From assembly GCA_025935445.1 (NCBI GenBank), contig JAICVG010000022.1, positions 1-9,637 of the forward strand: a stretch of 9,637 nt of DNA, read 5' to 3'. The position numbers and the translations under genes are program-made. Below, piece by piece: positions 1 to 6,348 of this stretch. Under the pieces are notes generated by a model. It saw nothing but the letters and a program-made list of their open reading frames with translations. It made no database searches and was not told where the DNA came from. How positions within the stretch are numbered: the first letter of the stretch is position 1; each line of letters starts with the position of its first letter. This stretch comes from Nitrososphaera sp. GTDB lineage: Archaea > Thermoproteota > Nitrososphaeria > Nitrososphaerales > Nitrososphaeraceae.

Positions 1-1
1 C

Positions 2-46
2 AACGTCGGCGGTCTTGAAGTCCATAGACGATCGCGTGCGCAACAT
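2..46 (-). CDS. possible N-terminal start of an RraA-like protein (partial)
   Basis: The minus strand just after the stop of the metallo-hydrolase gene has an ATG at 46 and a second in-frame ATG at 25. The second opens the peptide MDFKTADV before the window ends. That opening resembles the start of RraA/HMG-aldolase-fold proteins, which often begin with M-x-F-x-T-[AS]-[DE]-[LV]. The spacing of only a few bases after the previous stop would fit co-transcription with that gene. Only 8 to 15 codons are visible, so this is a weak resemblance and could be chance. Confidence 0.22.
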   Translation of the reverse strand, partial: MLRTRSSMDFKTADV

Positions 47-51
47 CTATA

Positions 52-918
52 TTACTTTTTGACTGCGCGTGCCGAAATCCAAAGTGAACGAGGGTTGGCG
101 CGATCTGGGTAAAGTGCCAGCATCTTGTCATAGAGTTCACGTCCGGTTGTCGTCATTTCGGCTATTCGGTCGAAATCGCGTATGTACTGCCGAGTCTCCT
201 CGATGATCCGGGGATCGTCGTCGTTACCAGGTCGCTTATGTGCGGCGATAACGGCACGTGGATTGAGGGACTCAATTTTGTCGAGTGCGGAGATCCACTC
301 CTGTCGACTCTTCGCATTTGACTCGGCTAGGTAGAGGTGAACGTCGTTGTAGGCAGCATCACCAGCGACCACTAGGCCGACAGAGGGGACATTTAAACAG
401 GTCGTGTGGTCGGTGTCAGTATGGCCAAGTTCCACTGCGACTAAGTTGTGCCCCTCGAGATCAATTACATTTCCTTTAAGCTCCTCGGCGATCACGAGCC
501 GGTCCGGGATTTGGCCCGGAAACCCCGCCTTCCAAAATCTCTCAAGGAGCTCTGGGGAGGATTGTTGGCGCATAACTCTCACAACATCAGGCATCGCGAC
601 TGCTCTAGTTTTAGGGAAATGTTCAAGGAGAGCACCGATTCCAAACCAATGGTCTCCATGGCCATGCGTAGTATAGATTGTTGTCAGGTTCTTGCCGCTT
701 GCAGCAACCCAATCCACTAGGTCATCAGCCTGCTTGACGGTCATAAAGGCATCGACTAAAACAGCGTCTTGCTTGCCATAGATGAGGGTTGACGCTATCG
801 CCGGAAACATCGCCTGTTTCATACCCGGAGGCAAGTCGCTCGTGGCATTGGGTATGCCGGGAGTTACGAGCACATCCCAGTTCAGTGGCGGGATGTCTCT
901 AGTTCCGACTTTACTCAT
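52..918 (-). CDS. metallo-beta-lactamase-fold metal-dependent hydrolase
   Basis: 288-residue cytoplasmic protein of the MBL-fold hydrolase superfamily. The metal-binding set is complete: T-H-G-H-G-D-H at 84-90 (H85, H87, D89, H90), H166 in GHTDTDH, D187 in AGDAAY and H227 in AAHKRPG. This is the usual dinuclear zinc or iron site. No signal peptide or membrane segment is seen, and the substrate cannot be read from the sequence; lactone, ester or thioester hydrolysis are typical of the fold. The ATG at 918 is preceded by AGGAG (928-932 on the complement) with 9 nt spacing, unlike the leaderless layout of most neighbours. Sampled parts of the gene run at about 53-58% GC, above the surrounding AT-rich DNA, which suggests transfer from a bacterium or a higher-GC relative. 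It is divergent from the TM2 gene. Confidence 0.9.
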   Translation of the reverse strand: MSKVGTRDIPPLNWDVLVTPGIPNATSDLPPGMKQAMFPAIASTLIYGKQDAVLVDAFMTVKQADDLVDWVAASGKNLTTIYTTHGHGDHWFGIGALLEHFPKTRAVAMPDVVRVMRQQSSPELLERFWKAGFPGQIPDRLVIAEELKGNVIDLEGHNLVAVELGHTDTDHTTCLNVPSVGLVVAGDAAYNDVHLYLAESNAKSRQEWISALDKIESLNPRAVIAAHKRPGNDDDPRIIEETRQYIRDFDRIAEMTTTGRELYDKMLALYPDRANPRSLWISARAVKK

Positions 919-927
919 AAAGGTCCG

Positions 928-932
928 CTCCT
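928..932 (-). promoter_or_regulatory. Shine-Dalgarno-like site of the MBL hydrolase gene
   Basis: AGGAG on the minus strand, 9 nt before the ATG at 918. It supports that start and a leadered mRNA. Just upstream an inverted repeat, CATCTA (938-943) with TAGATG (953-958), surrounds a T-rich loop; its role is unknown. Confidence 0.45.
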
Positions 933-1030
933 AGGCTCATCTACTTTTCTTTTAGATGTAGTTTCCATACTACACATTTTGTATTGCAATCATATAACTG
1001 GGGTACTTATAATCCGGTAACGTAGTGTGC

Positions 1031-1041
1031 CTTTTATTAAT
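1031..1041 (+). promoter_or_regulatory. TATA box of the zinc-ribbon/TM2 gene
   Basis: The AT-rich stretch CTTTTATTAAT is centred about 28 nt before the TTG at 1064. That is the distance expected if transcription starts at or near the start codon, as is common in these archaea. Confidence 0.4.
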
Positions 1042-1063
1042 CAGTTACCAACAAATAATATGA

Positions 1064-1582
1064 TTGAGCTCCAACCCAAACTTCTGTAGTAAGTGTGGCG
1101 AAAAATTAGACGCGAATGTGGATATTAAAGAATGTCATAAGTGTCATACAGCACTTCATGAACATGCTAAGCACAAACTTACATCTCCACCTGTAGTAGA
1201 ACAGTTGCCATATAAAAGCCCTGGCACAACAGCTTTAATTGCGTTTCTTGGTGGATTATTTGCTTTACCAGGAATAGGTCACATGTATGTTGGGAAAGTT
1301 AGAAGGGGAATTATCATATTAATTGGTGGATTAGTCCTGTATATAGTTATGATTATTCCAGTAATTATGGCGTTCTCTATTCAAGGACTCCTCTCAACCC
1401 AAAGTATGTTTTCTCCTGAAACTACAGGTGATATTTCAGGCGCATGGTTTCTAGTTGTCTTTTTGATGATTATCTTTGGCATTGGCTACATAGTATTATT
1501 TATATGGCAAATATTTTATGCCAGAAAATTCGCAAAGAAATTTAACGAACTTGTCAGAACAGCAGGAAAAGAACCTTGGTAA
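1064..1582 (+). CDS. zinc-ribbon and TM2-domain membrane protein
   Basis: 172-residue predicted membrane protein. The N-terminus is a zinc ribbon with two CxxC pairs (C8-C11 in FCSKCGEKL and C24-C27 in ECHKCH). A proline-containing linker leads to a TM2-type region from about residue 52: a hydrophobic helix, the turn GIGHMYVGKVRRGI, then a second helix. A further hydrophobic helix lies at about 127-150, followed by a basic tail. TM2 proteins of this build are common and mostly uncharacterised; a sensor or membrane-scaffold role is only a guess. The start is TTG, chosen because it precedes the first CxxC by seven residues and sits about 28 nt after a TATA-like box. The ATG at 1060 is out of frame and stops after nine codons. 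The gene stands alone, divergent from the MBL hydrolase. Confidence 0.88.
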   Translation: MSSNPNFCSKCGEKLDANVDIKECHKCHTALHEHAKHKLTSPPVVEQLPYKSPGTTALIAFLGGLFALPGIGHMYVGKVRRGIIILIGGLVLYIVMIIPVIMAFSIQGLLSTQSMFSPETTGDISGAWFLVVFLMIIFGIGYIVLFIWQIFYARKFAKKFNELVRTAGKEPW

Positions 1583-1670
1583 AACCGACTAGATTACAGT
1601 GTTTTCATTCCCTTATATGAACTCGATATTCGCTTGCATTGAGATTACTACTGATGAGAACATGTCAAAC

Positions 1671-1681
1671 CCTATATATAA
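1671..1681 (+). promoter_or_regulatory. TATA-like sequence CCTATATATAA
   Basis: A strong match to an archaeal TATA box. Transcription would start around 1700, and no good start codon lies there; the next candidate is the TTG at 1721. It may be the leftover promoter of a decayed gene, or chance. A 20-codon reading frame (1662-1724) overlaps it and is not called. Confidence 0.25.
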
Positions 1682-1705
1682 CGGGATCGTAAGTGAGGAC
1701 GATGA

Positions 1706-2002
1706 GTTAGAACCTGCGGCTTGAAAATCAACGTGCGAGCTGTCGATTGTGAAATGGATTCTTTACCGGGAGCTCAGCTAGACACAGATGGTTATCATGG
1801 ACAAGATAAGGTTGTTGTAGATGAAGATCGTCATGTAATTGTAGGTGCTTCTTTCATTGGTCCACAGGTTGGTGACTTACTCCATTCTGCCACTATAGCA
1901 CTTGTAGGTCAGGTATCATTAGAGCGACGCTGGTATGCCGTACCGCCATTTCCTACCGTGAATGAAGTTTGGATAAGCTTATTTGAAAATTATGGATTAT
2001 GA
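1706..2002 (+). pseudogene. C-terminal remnant of an FAD/NAD(P)-dependent disulfide oxidoreductase
   Basis: The frame encodes only the dimerisation domain that ends pyridine nucleotide-disulfide oxidoreductases (the mercuric reductase/dihydrolipoamide dehydrogenase superfamily). Recognisable parts are ADGY-like TDGYHGQDKVVVDEDRHVIVGASFIGP, then LLHSATIALVG and the conserved AVPPFPTVNEVW near the end. A complete protein would have about 450 residues with an N-terminal GxGxxG FAD site and a CxxxxC or related centre, all absent here. A TTG at 1721 could start a 93-residue protein, but the likeness seems to begin a few codons earlier (TCGLKINVRAV), and an in-frame TGA sits at 1703-1705. A truncated remnant is therefore more likely than a small gene. 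The surviving 90 codons are free of stops, so the truncation may be recent or the domain may still be made. Confidence 0.7.
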
Positions 2003-2091
2003 CTCACGTAAGAACATATTTATTCTATAAAATTTTAAAGTACCAGCCCTTAGTAACGGGTAACGAAATAAACTTGATGTAAATATGGCCT

Positions 2092-3126
2092 TCATTTGGC
2101 ATTCCCAAAGAACTTCAATAGTTGATCTGCTAGAAATTGTGGTTGCTCTTCTGGAATAAAGTGTCCTGAATTTGGAACTATGATCCCTGTTACATTTTGA
2201 GCTAATATCTTCATCCCATATATGACAGTAGGCATAGCGATCTTACCTCCCAATGTTGGAATATATTGGCCTCCTAGCGCCAATACTGGCATTGTAAGCT
2301 TAGTCTTAGAATAATTCTGATTTTGAATTGCGTCCTGAGGAAAAGCCCGATAGTGCTCAAATCCTGCATGCATCCCACCTGGAGCAGAATAATGGCTAAC
2401 ATATTCATTGATATCTTCCTGAGTTATTGCAGCTGGATTATTCGCAAGGTTATGATAGAACCACGATAAATACAACATCTCTTTTCCTTGTACAAGGGCT
2501 TCTGGTACGTCTGGAGTTTGATGGAATACGACCCACCACAATGGCATTCTGCCAGCAGGTACGAAGCCTGGAATTGTTAATTCCATTACTGCTAACTTCT
2601 TTACTTCCGTAGGATGTGCAGCTGCATATGAATAGGCTACTTGTGTTCCGATATCATGACCTACCAGGAAAATTGTTTTAAATCCTAACTTACCAACCAG
2701 TTGATGAATATCTTCAGCTACCGTCTTTCCATCATAACCAGTTGGTGGTTTTGAAGAATCTCCAAGGCCTCTGAGGTCAGGTACTATAACAGTATAATTT
2801 TTAGCCAAGTCTGGCATTACACGATGCCATGAATACCATGTTTCTGGCCATCCGTGCAATAGAACTACAGGATCACCTTTACCACCCATGACATAGTGCA
2901 ACTGAATTCCATTTACGGTTGCCGTATGATGTGAAAAAGTTACGTTATCAATCTGAAAAGATATACCATCCTGCAGATGTTGTTTTTCAGTGGACGTTAG
3001 GTTTACTTGCGGTTGCTGTTGCTGTTGCTGTGCAGTCCCAATCTGAACCTTAGTTAAACCAATTCCAATAAGAGAGATAGTTAATGTAACAATTAGAAAA
3101 ATGAGAACACCATAATGACTTCTCAT
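2092..3126 (-). CDS. secreted alpha/beta hydrolase, epoxide hydrolase/haloacid dehalogenase type (copy 1)
   Basis: 344-residue alpha/beta hydrolase with an N-terminal signal peptide or anchor (hydrophobic residues 7-24) and a glutamine-rich stretch (33-38) just after the likely cleavage region, so it probably acts outside the membrane. The HGWP oxyanion motif is at 91-94, followed by ETWYSW. The nucleophile is D158 in GHDIG (156-160), as in epoxide hydrolases and fluoroacetate/haloalkane dehalogenases, and the catalytic His is H322 in NSGHFIPEE. The usual Asp after strand beta-7 is not seen (GGQYIP at 285-290); E182 in VMEL, after beta-6, could supply the acid. A cap region spans roughly 190-270. 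Its own TATA box lies about 25 nt upstream. It is a paralogue of the gene at 3979-5028. The natural substrate is unknown. Confidence 0.9.
   Translation of the reverse strand: MRSHYGVLIFLIVTLTISLIGIGLTKVQIGTAQQQQQQPQVNLTSTEKQHLQDGISFQIDNVTFSHHTATVNGIQLHYVMGGKGDPVVLLHGWPETWYSWHRVMPDLAKNYTVIVPDLRGLGDSSKPPTGYDGKTVAEDIHQLVGKLGFKTIFLVGHDIGTQVAYSYAAAHPTEVKKLAVMELTIPGFVPAGRMPLWWVVFHQTPDVPEALVQGKEMLYLSWFYHNLANNPAAITQEDINEYVSHYSAPGGMHAGFEHYRAFPQDAIQNQNYSKTKLTMPVLALGGQYIPTLGGKIAMPTVIYGMKILAQNVTGIIVPNSGHFIPEEQPQFLADQLLKFFGNAK
3010..3031 (-). repeat. hexanucleotide repeat encoding the poly-glutamine stretch
   Basis: A short tandem run of GTTGCT-type units on the plus strand (CAACAG-type on the coding strand) encodes six consecutive Gln residues after the signal peptide. 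The paralogue at 4889-4902 has fewer units (four Gln). The length difference fits replication slippage. Confidence 0.55.
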
Positions 3127-3147
3127 AGATTATAGTGGCCAATCATG

Positions 3148-3154
3148 TATTTAA
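3148..3154 (-). promoter_or_regulatory. TATA box of alpha/beta hydrolase copy 1
   Basis: TTAAATA on the minus strand, centred about 25 nt before the ATG at 3126, consistent with a leaderless mRNA. It suggests this gene has its own promoter despite lying downstream of the isochorismatase-family gene. Confidence 0.42.
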
Positions 3155-3330
3155 GAATATCAAATGGCATATTGTTTTATAATACTAATGTAGAGATTCG
3201 TCATTCTTACTGATATGGCATATAGATCACTTGACTTTCCTTGAGTAACACATCGTTTGGTCGATATAAGAGTGCCGATATTTTCCTTCAATCTTGACAT
3301 CATCTTAGGATTTATTTCTTCTACAGATTC

Positions 3331-3942
3331 TTATTTTAAAGTATTAATAAATTCCTGAGTAGATAACAAGGCATGACCATAACTAGGAAAATTAATTTCA
3401 ACAGTTACTCTTATTTCTTCCCAGTTGTACGCTGCGATTGCATCTTTGATAAGGGTCGTATGGTATCCAAGTTCTACCGCATATCTTGCTGTAGTATCAA
3501 TACAGGTGTTAGCGCGCATGCCCATAATAACAACATGATCAATATTGTGCTGCTTTAACAGAAAATCGAGATTTGTATTTGCAAAACCACTGGAGGTCCA
3601 ATGGTTTTGAGCTATATAATCACCTTTTTGAGGCAAGAGTTCAGGATGGAATTCTCCACCCCAGCTTCCATTTTCAAAAAGTGAATATTTTAGACACCCC
3701 TCATGGGTAGGTGCTCGGAATTTCCAGTCTGCGAAATCCCCTTTTTCGTAGTTATGATGAGGAACGTATACTACTTTTATACCTGACGCTCTTGCAGCCA
3801 ATATTTTTTTCAGATTTTCAATCAGGTTAACTCCTTTGACAGTTTCTTTCGTACGATTCCATAATTTACCACCCTCTGATAAAAAATCATTGAATGGGTC
3901 AACAATTAACAGTGCTGTATTATCAGAAGAATAATTTCCCAT
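3331..3942 (-). CDS. isochorismatase-family cysteine hydrolase
   Basis: 203-residue cytoplasmic hydrolase of the isochorismatase/nicotinamidase-like superfamily. It has D15 in LLIVDPFNDF, the nucleophile C147 in ANTCIDTTAR, and the family end signature ELGYHTTLIKDAIAAY. The usual catalytic lysine position is Q112 in YIAQNHWTSSGFANT; I recall other members of this subgroup carrying Gln there, so the enzyme need not be dead. Members act on amides, carbamates or isochorismate, and the substrate here is open. The ATG at 3942 has GGAG (3947-3950) 4 nt upstream. It begins 36 nt after the stop of the hydrolase gene at 3979-5028, so the two are probably one transcript, with this the second cistron. 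Confidence 0.88.
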   Translation of the reverse strand: MGNYSSDNTALLIVDPFNDFLSEGGKLWNRTKETVKGVNLIENLKKILAARASGIKVVYVPHHNYEKGDFADWKFRAPTHEGCLKYSLFENGSWGGEFHPELLPQKGDYIAQNHWTSSGFANTNLDFLLKQHNIDHVVIMGMRANTCIDTTARYAVELGYHTTLIKDAIAAYNWEEIRVTVEINFPSYGHALLSTQEFINTLK

Positions 3943-3946
3943 ATAT

Positions 3947-3950
3947 CTCC
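3947..3950 (-). promoter_or_regulatory. Shine-Dalgarno site of the isochorismatase-family gene
   Basis: GGAG, 4 nt before the ATG at 3942, with a second GGGAG a few bases further upstream. A ribosome site here, with only 36 nt to the preceding stop, fits an internal gene of an operon. Confidence 0.45.
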
Positions 3951-3978
3951 ATCTCCCTATTATTGATTTTCTTGAACT

Positions 3979-5028
3979 TCATTTGCTATTACTTGTAGTG
4001 TTTCCAAAGAATTTAAAGAGCTGATCTACTAGAAAAGCTGGTCTCTCTTCTGGTATCCAATGTCCAGTATTAGGAATTACGCTACCACGGACATCTGTAG
4101 CTACCAACCGCATTGAATCCAATGCCGCATTTCCAAAACTGCACTCTCCACCCAGCGCTAAAACAGGCATAGGAAGTTTGACCTTAGAATATTCTTGATT
4201 TAGTTTTATATCCTCAGGGATAGACCTGTAGTATTCAAAGCCAGCACGCATTCCACCAGGAGAAGCATAATGACTGACATATTCATCAATGTCATCTTTC
4301 GTGATTGCCTCAGGATTGCACGTGTGCCTATAGAACCAAGTAAGATACTCTCTCTCATGCCCTTCAACTAGCATTTCTGGAATGTCCCTCACCGAATGAA
4401 ATTGAAGCCACCATAAACCTGTAATATTTCCACCGGGACCTATACCAGCTACAGGAACATCAAGGATAACCAAACGTTTAATTTCATTAGGATGAGTAGC
4501 AGCATAAGAATAAGCCACCTCCACACCAAAATCATGTCCAACTAGGAATATGTTTTTAAAGCCTAGTTGGGATACTAGTTGATAAATATCCTCTGCTGTA
4601 GTTTTAACGTCATAGCCTGACACAGGCTTTGATGAATCTCCAAGTCCTCTTAGATCGGGTACAATGACAGTATAATTTTTAGCCAAGGCTGGCATAATAT
4701 GCCGCCATTCATACCAAGTTTCTGGCCATCCGTGTAATAAAACTACAGGATTACCATGGCCTCCAATTACATAGTGCATTTGAATACCGTTTACAGGCGC
4801 TGTATGATGTGAAAAAGTTACATTATCAATCTGAAAAGATATACCCTCTGATAGAAGTTGTTTTTCAGTGGACGTTAGGTTTGCTTGCGGTTGCTGTTGC
4901 TGTGCCAATGTGATCTGAGGAGAATTCAAACCAATACCAATTATAGAAACGCTAGTTACGACAACTAATAAAATTGTGATTATTATACAAAGTGATGAAC
5001 GGAATGTGGGGTTCGTCACACTGTTCAT
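3979..5028 (-). CDS. secreted alpha/beta hydrolase, epoxide hydrolase/haloacid dehalogenase type (copy 2)
   Basis: 349-residue paralogue of the gene at 2092-3126. A hydrophobic segment (13-33) followed by LAQQQQPQ suggests a signal peptide with cleavage near residue 42, or a membrane anchor. The HGWP motif is at 99-102, the nucleophile D166 in GHDFG (164-168), and the histidine H323 in NTGHWIPEE. After beta-7 the sequence is LGGECSFG, with E295 where copy 1 has Gln; D190 in VILDVP, after beta-6, is the alternative acid. The long N-terminal extension before the core (to about residue 80) is shared by both copies. A TATA box lies about 29 nt upstream, and a perfect 14-bp palindrome stands just behind it. 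Probably co-transcribed with the isochorismatase-family gene that follows. Confidence 0.9.
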   Translation of the reverse strand: MNSVTNPTFRSSLCIIITILLVVVTSVSIIGIGLNSPQITLAQQQQPQANLTSTEKQLLSEGISFQIDNVTFSHHTAPVNGIQMHYVIGGHGNPVVLLHGWPETWYEWRHIMPALAKNYTVIVPDLRGLGDSSKPVSGYDVKTTAEDIYQLVSQLGFKNIFLVGHDFGVEVAYSYAATHPNEIKRLVILDVPVAGIGPGGNITGLWWLQFHSVRDIPEMLVEGHEREYLTWFYRHTCNPEAITKDDIDEYVSHYASPGGMRAGFEYYRSIPEDIKLNQEYSKVKLPMPVLALGGECSFGNAALDSMRLVATDVRGSVIPNTGHWIPEERPAFLVDQLFKFFGNTTSNSK

Positions 5029-5052
5029 TAAAAATTATTTTACATAACATCA

Positions 5053-5060
5053 CATTTAAG
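5053..5060 (-). promoter_or_regulatory. TATA box of alpha/beta hydrolase copy 2
   Basis: CTTAAATG on the minus strand, centred about 29 nt before the ATG at 5028. The spacing matches the leaderless layout seen at neighbouring genes. Confidence 0.4.
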
Positions 5061-5069
5061 TATGTACCA

Positions 5070-5083
5070 ATCTATGCATAGAT
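5070..5083. promoter_or_regulatory. perfect 14-bp palindrome, candidate operator
   Basis: ATCTATGCATAGAT is identical to its reverse complement. It lies about 10 bp upstream of the TATA box of the secreted hydrolase gene, next to where TFB would bind. This position suits a dimeric regulator. No matching copy was noticed at the other promoters. Confidence 0.45.
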
Positions 5084-5166
5084 GAATAGGACAATTATAC
5101 ACATAAGACTAGCAAAATCGAAGCATCCGGACTTTGGGCCCATTACGCAATCTTTCTTAGCTTCAT

Positions 5167-6180
5167 CTAATTACCAGTTGTCAGTACACATCTAAACCGA
5201 GCTTTACCGCTCATCATATGATCATATGCCTCTGCTGCGCGCTCTAATGGAAAGACTTCATTCATAGACCTTACACCAGAGAGAACACTAAATGAGAGTG
5301 TGTCTTGCGAGTCGATGGACGTACCGGCGGGCCAGCCTATCATTGATCGACGTCCTAAAATCATTAGAGTTGAGGGCACTTGAATTGGCTGTTCAGATGC
5401 TCCAATTATGACAAGCTTACCATTTACTGAAAGACCTCCAAGGATTTCAGTCATCGCCTTTCCACTTGGGACAGTTGCAAGTATAACTTTAGCTCCTCCC
5501 AACTTGCTTAGTTCTTCTGCTGCGTTCTCTGACCGGGTATCAATGTATTGCCTTGCTCCCAGCTTCTTCATCAATTCCTCTTCCTTATCTCTTGCTCGTC
5601 CTATGGCAACAGTATTAAAACCCATCTTAGCAGCAAACTGAATTCCTAGATGTCCAAGTCCTCCGATTCCAAAAATAGCAACTACGTCGCCTACACGTGC
5701 GCCACTATTCCGAAGAGCATTGTATGTAGTAATACCAGCACACATAAGAGGTGCGGTTTCTATATCCGAAAGCTGCTCGGGGATTAATGCTAGAGATTCG
5801 ATAGGAGCAATCATATAATCTGCATAGCCACCATCGTATGAAATGCCTGGTACCTGTGCATATTTACAAGTAACAAAATCTCCACGTCTGCAAGATTCAC
5901 AATGGCCACAGTGACCCCCATGCCAGCCAACAGCTACTCTCTGTTTAGGTTCCCAATCAGTAACGTCCATTCCTACCTTATCTATGACGCCTGCAATTTC
6001 ATGGCCAGGAACCCTTGGATATTGGATGCCTGGGAATAATCCTTCTTTAGTGAACGAATCACTATGGCATACGCCACATGCTTGTACTTTGATGCGAACT
6101 TGTGTAGCACTAGGTTCTGGAATCTCTCTTTCCACAATTTCAAAAGGACCATTAGCTTTAGAAACTTGAACTGAACGCAT
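5167..6180 (-). CDS. zinc-dependent alcohol dehydrogenase, MDR family
   Basis: 337-residue medium-chain dehydrogenase/reductase of typical length for the zinc alcohol dehydrogenase family; it oxidises alcohols or reduces aldehydes with NAD(P). The catalytic zinc ligands are C38 in GVCHSD, H60-E61 in GHE and C147 in LMCAGITTY. The structural zinc cysteines are C91, C94, C97 and C105. The Rossmann motif GIGGLGHLG is at 171-179, and the Arg (R195, R197) just after the second strand could favour NADP, though that is not certain. No signal peptide. The ATG at 6180 has a TATA box about 26 nt upstream. The gene is divergent from the muconolactone-isomerase-like gene and lies upstream of the secreted hydrolases on the same strand, with a 138-nt gap holding a promoter, so it is probably a separate transcript. 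Confidence 0.93.
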   Translation of the reverse strand: MRSVQVSKANGPFEIVEREIPEPSATQVRIKVQACGVCHSDSFTKEGLFPGIQYPRVPGHEIAGVIDKVGMDVTDWEPKQRVAVGWHGGHCGHCESCRRGDFVTCKYAQVPGISYDGGYADYMIAPIESLALIPEQLSDIETAPLMCAGITTYNALRNSGARVGDVVAIFGIGGLGHLGIQFAAKMGFNTVAIGRARDKEEELMKKLGARQYIDTRSENAAEELSKLGGAKVILATVPSGKAMTEILGGLSVNGKLVIIGASEQPIQVPSTLMILGRRSMIGWPAGTSIDSQDTLSFSVLSGVRSMNEVFPLERAAEAYDHMMSGKARFRCVLTTGN

Positions 6181-6201
6181 ATGAATGATAATATTGGATG
6201 T

Positions 6202-6209
6202 CTTTATTA
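6202..6209 (-). promoter_or_regulatory. TATA box of the alcohol dehydrogenase gene
   Basis: TAATAAAG on the minus strand, centred about 26 nt upstream of the ATG at 6180, consistent with a leaderless transcript. Confidence 0.42.
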
Positions 6210-6271
6210 TTATGGTTTTCAGTTAAGCGTGGGTTATAAGTGGCTTTTTTTCTTTTCCAAGCTTGTAAAAC

Positions 6272-6280
6272 TTAATTATA
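6272..6280 (+). promoter_or_regulatory. TATA-like box upstream of the muconolactone-isomerase-like gene
   Basis: TTAATTATA would place a transcription start near 6302, giving a leader of about 47 nt that includes the ribosome site at 6336-6343. A tandem CACGCAG repeat (6286-6299) lies between the box and the expected start site. Confidence 0.3.
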
Positions 6281-6285
6281 GAGGT

Positions 6286-6299
6286 CACGCAGCACGCAG
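6286..6299. repeat. tandem 7-bp repeat CACGCAG x2
   Basis: Two exact head-to-tail copies of CACGCAG just downstream of the likely TATA box. They are too short to judge; they could be a regulator site or chance. Confidence 0.3.
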
Positions 6300-6335
6300 C
6301 AAGTGATGACAGAAACGACTAAATCATGCCGAGTG

Positions 6336-6343
6336 AAAGGAGA
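6336..6343 (+). promoter_or_regulatory. strong Shine-Dalgarno site
   Basis: AAAGGAGA, 5 nt before the ATG at 6349. It decides this start over the out-of-frame ATG at 6326. Such a strong site is unusual beside the leaderless neighbours. Confidence 0.65.
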
Positions 6344-6348
6344 AACCC

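Noticed and set aside
285..720. Plus-strand frames overlapping the MBL hydrolase gene
   Set aside because: The opposite strand encodes a complete enzyme with all metal ligands; these frames carry no motif and are antisense artefacts. The same applies to frames opposite the ADH, LLM and hydrolase genes.
1662..1724. 20-residue plus-strand frame beginning MSNPIYNG
   Set aside because: Too short, overlaps the TATA-like sequence and the oxidoreductase remnant in another frame, and resembles no family I know.
3010..3031. Glutamine-codon microsatellite as a possible phase-variation switch
   Set aside because: The unit is six bases, so changes in number keep the frame and only alter the length of the Gln stretch.
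3160..3303. 47-codon minus-strand frame between the isochorismatase-family gene and hydrolase copy 1
   Set aside because: It has no recognisable motif or clear ribosome site, its protein looks random, and its 3' end overlaps the hydrolase promoter region.
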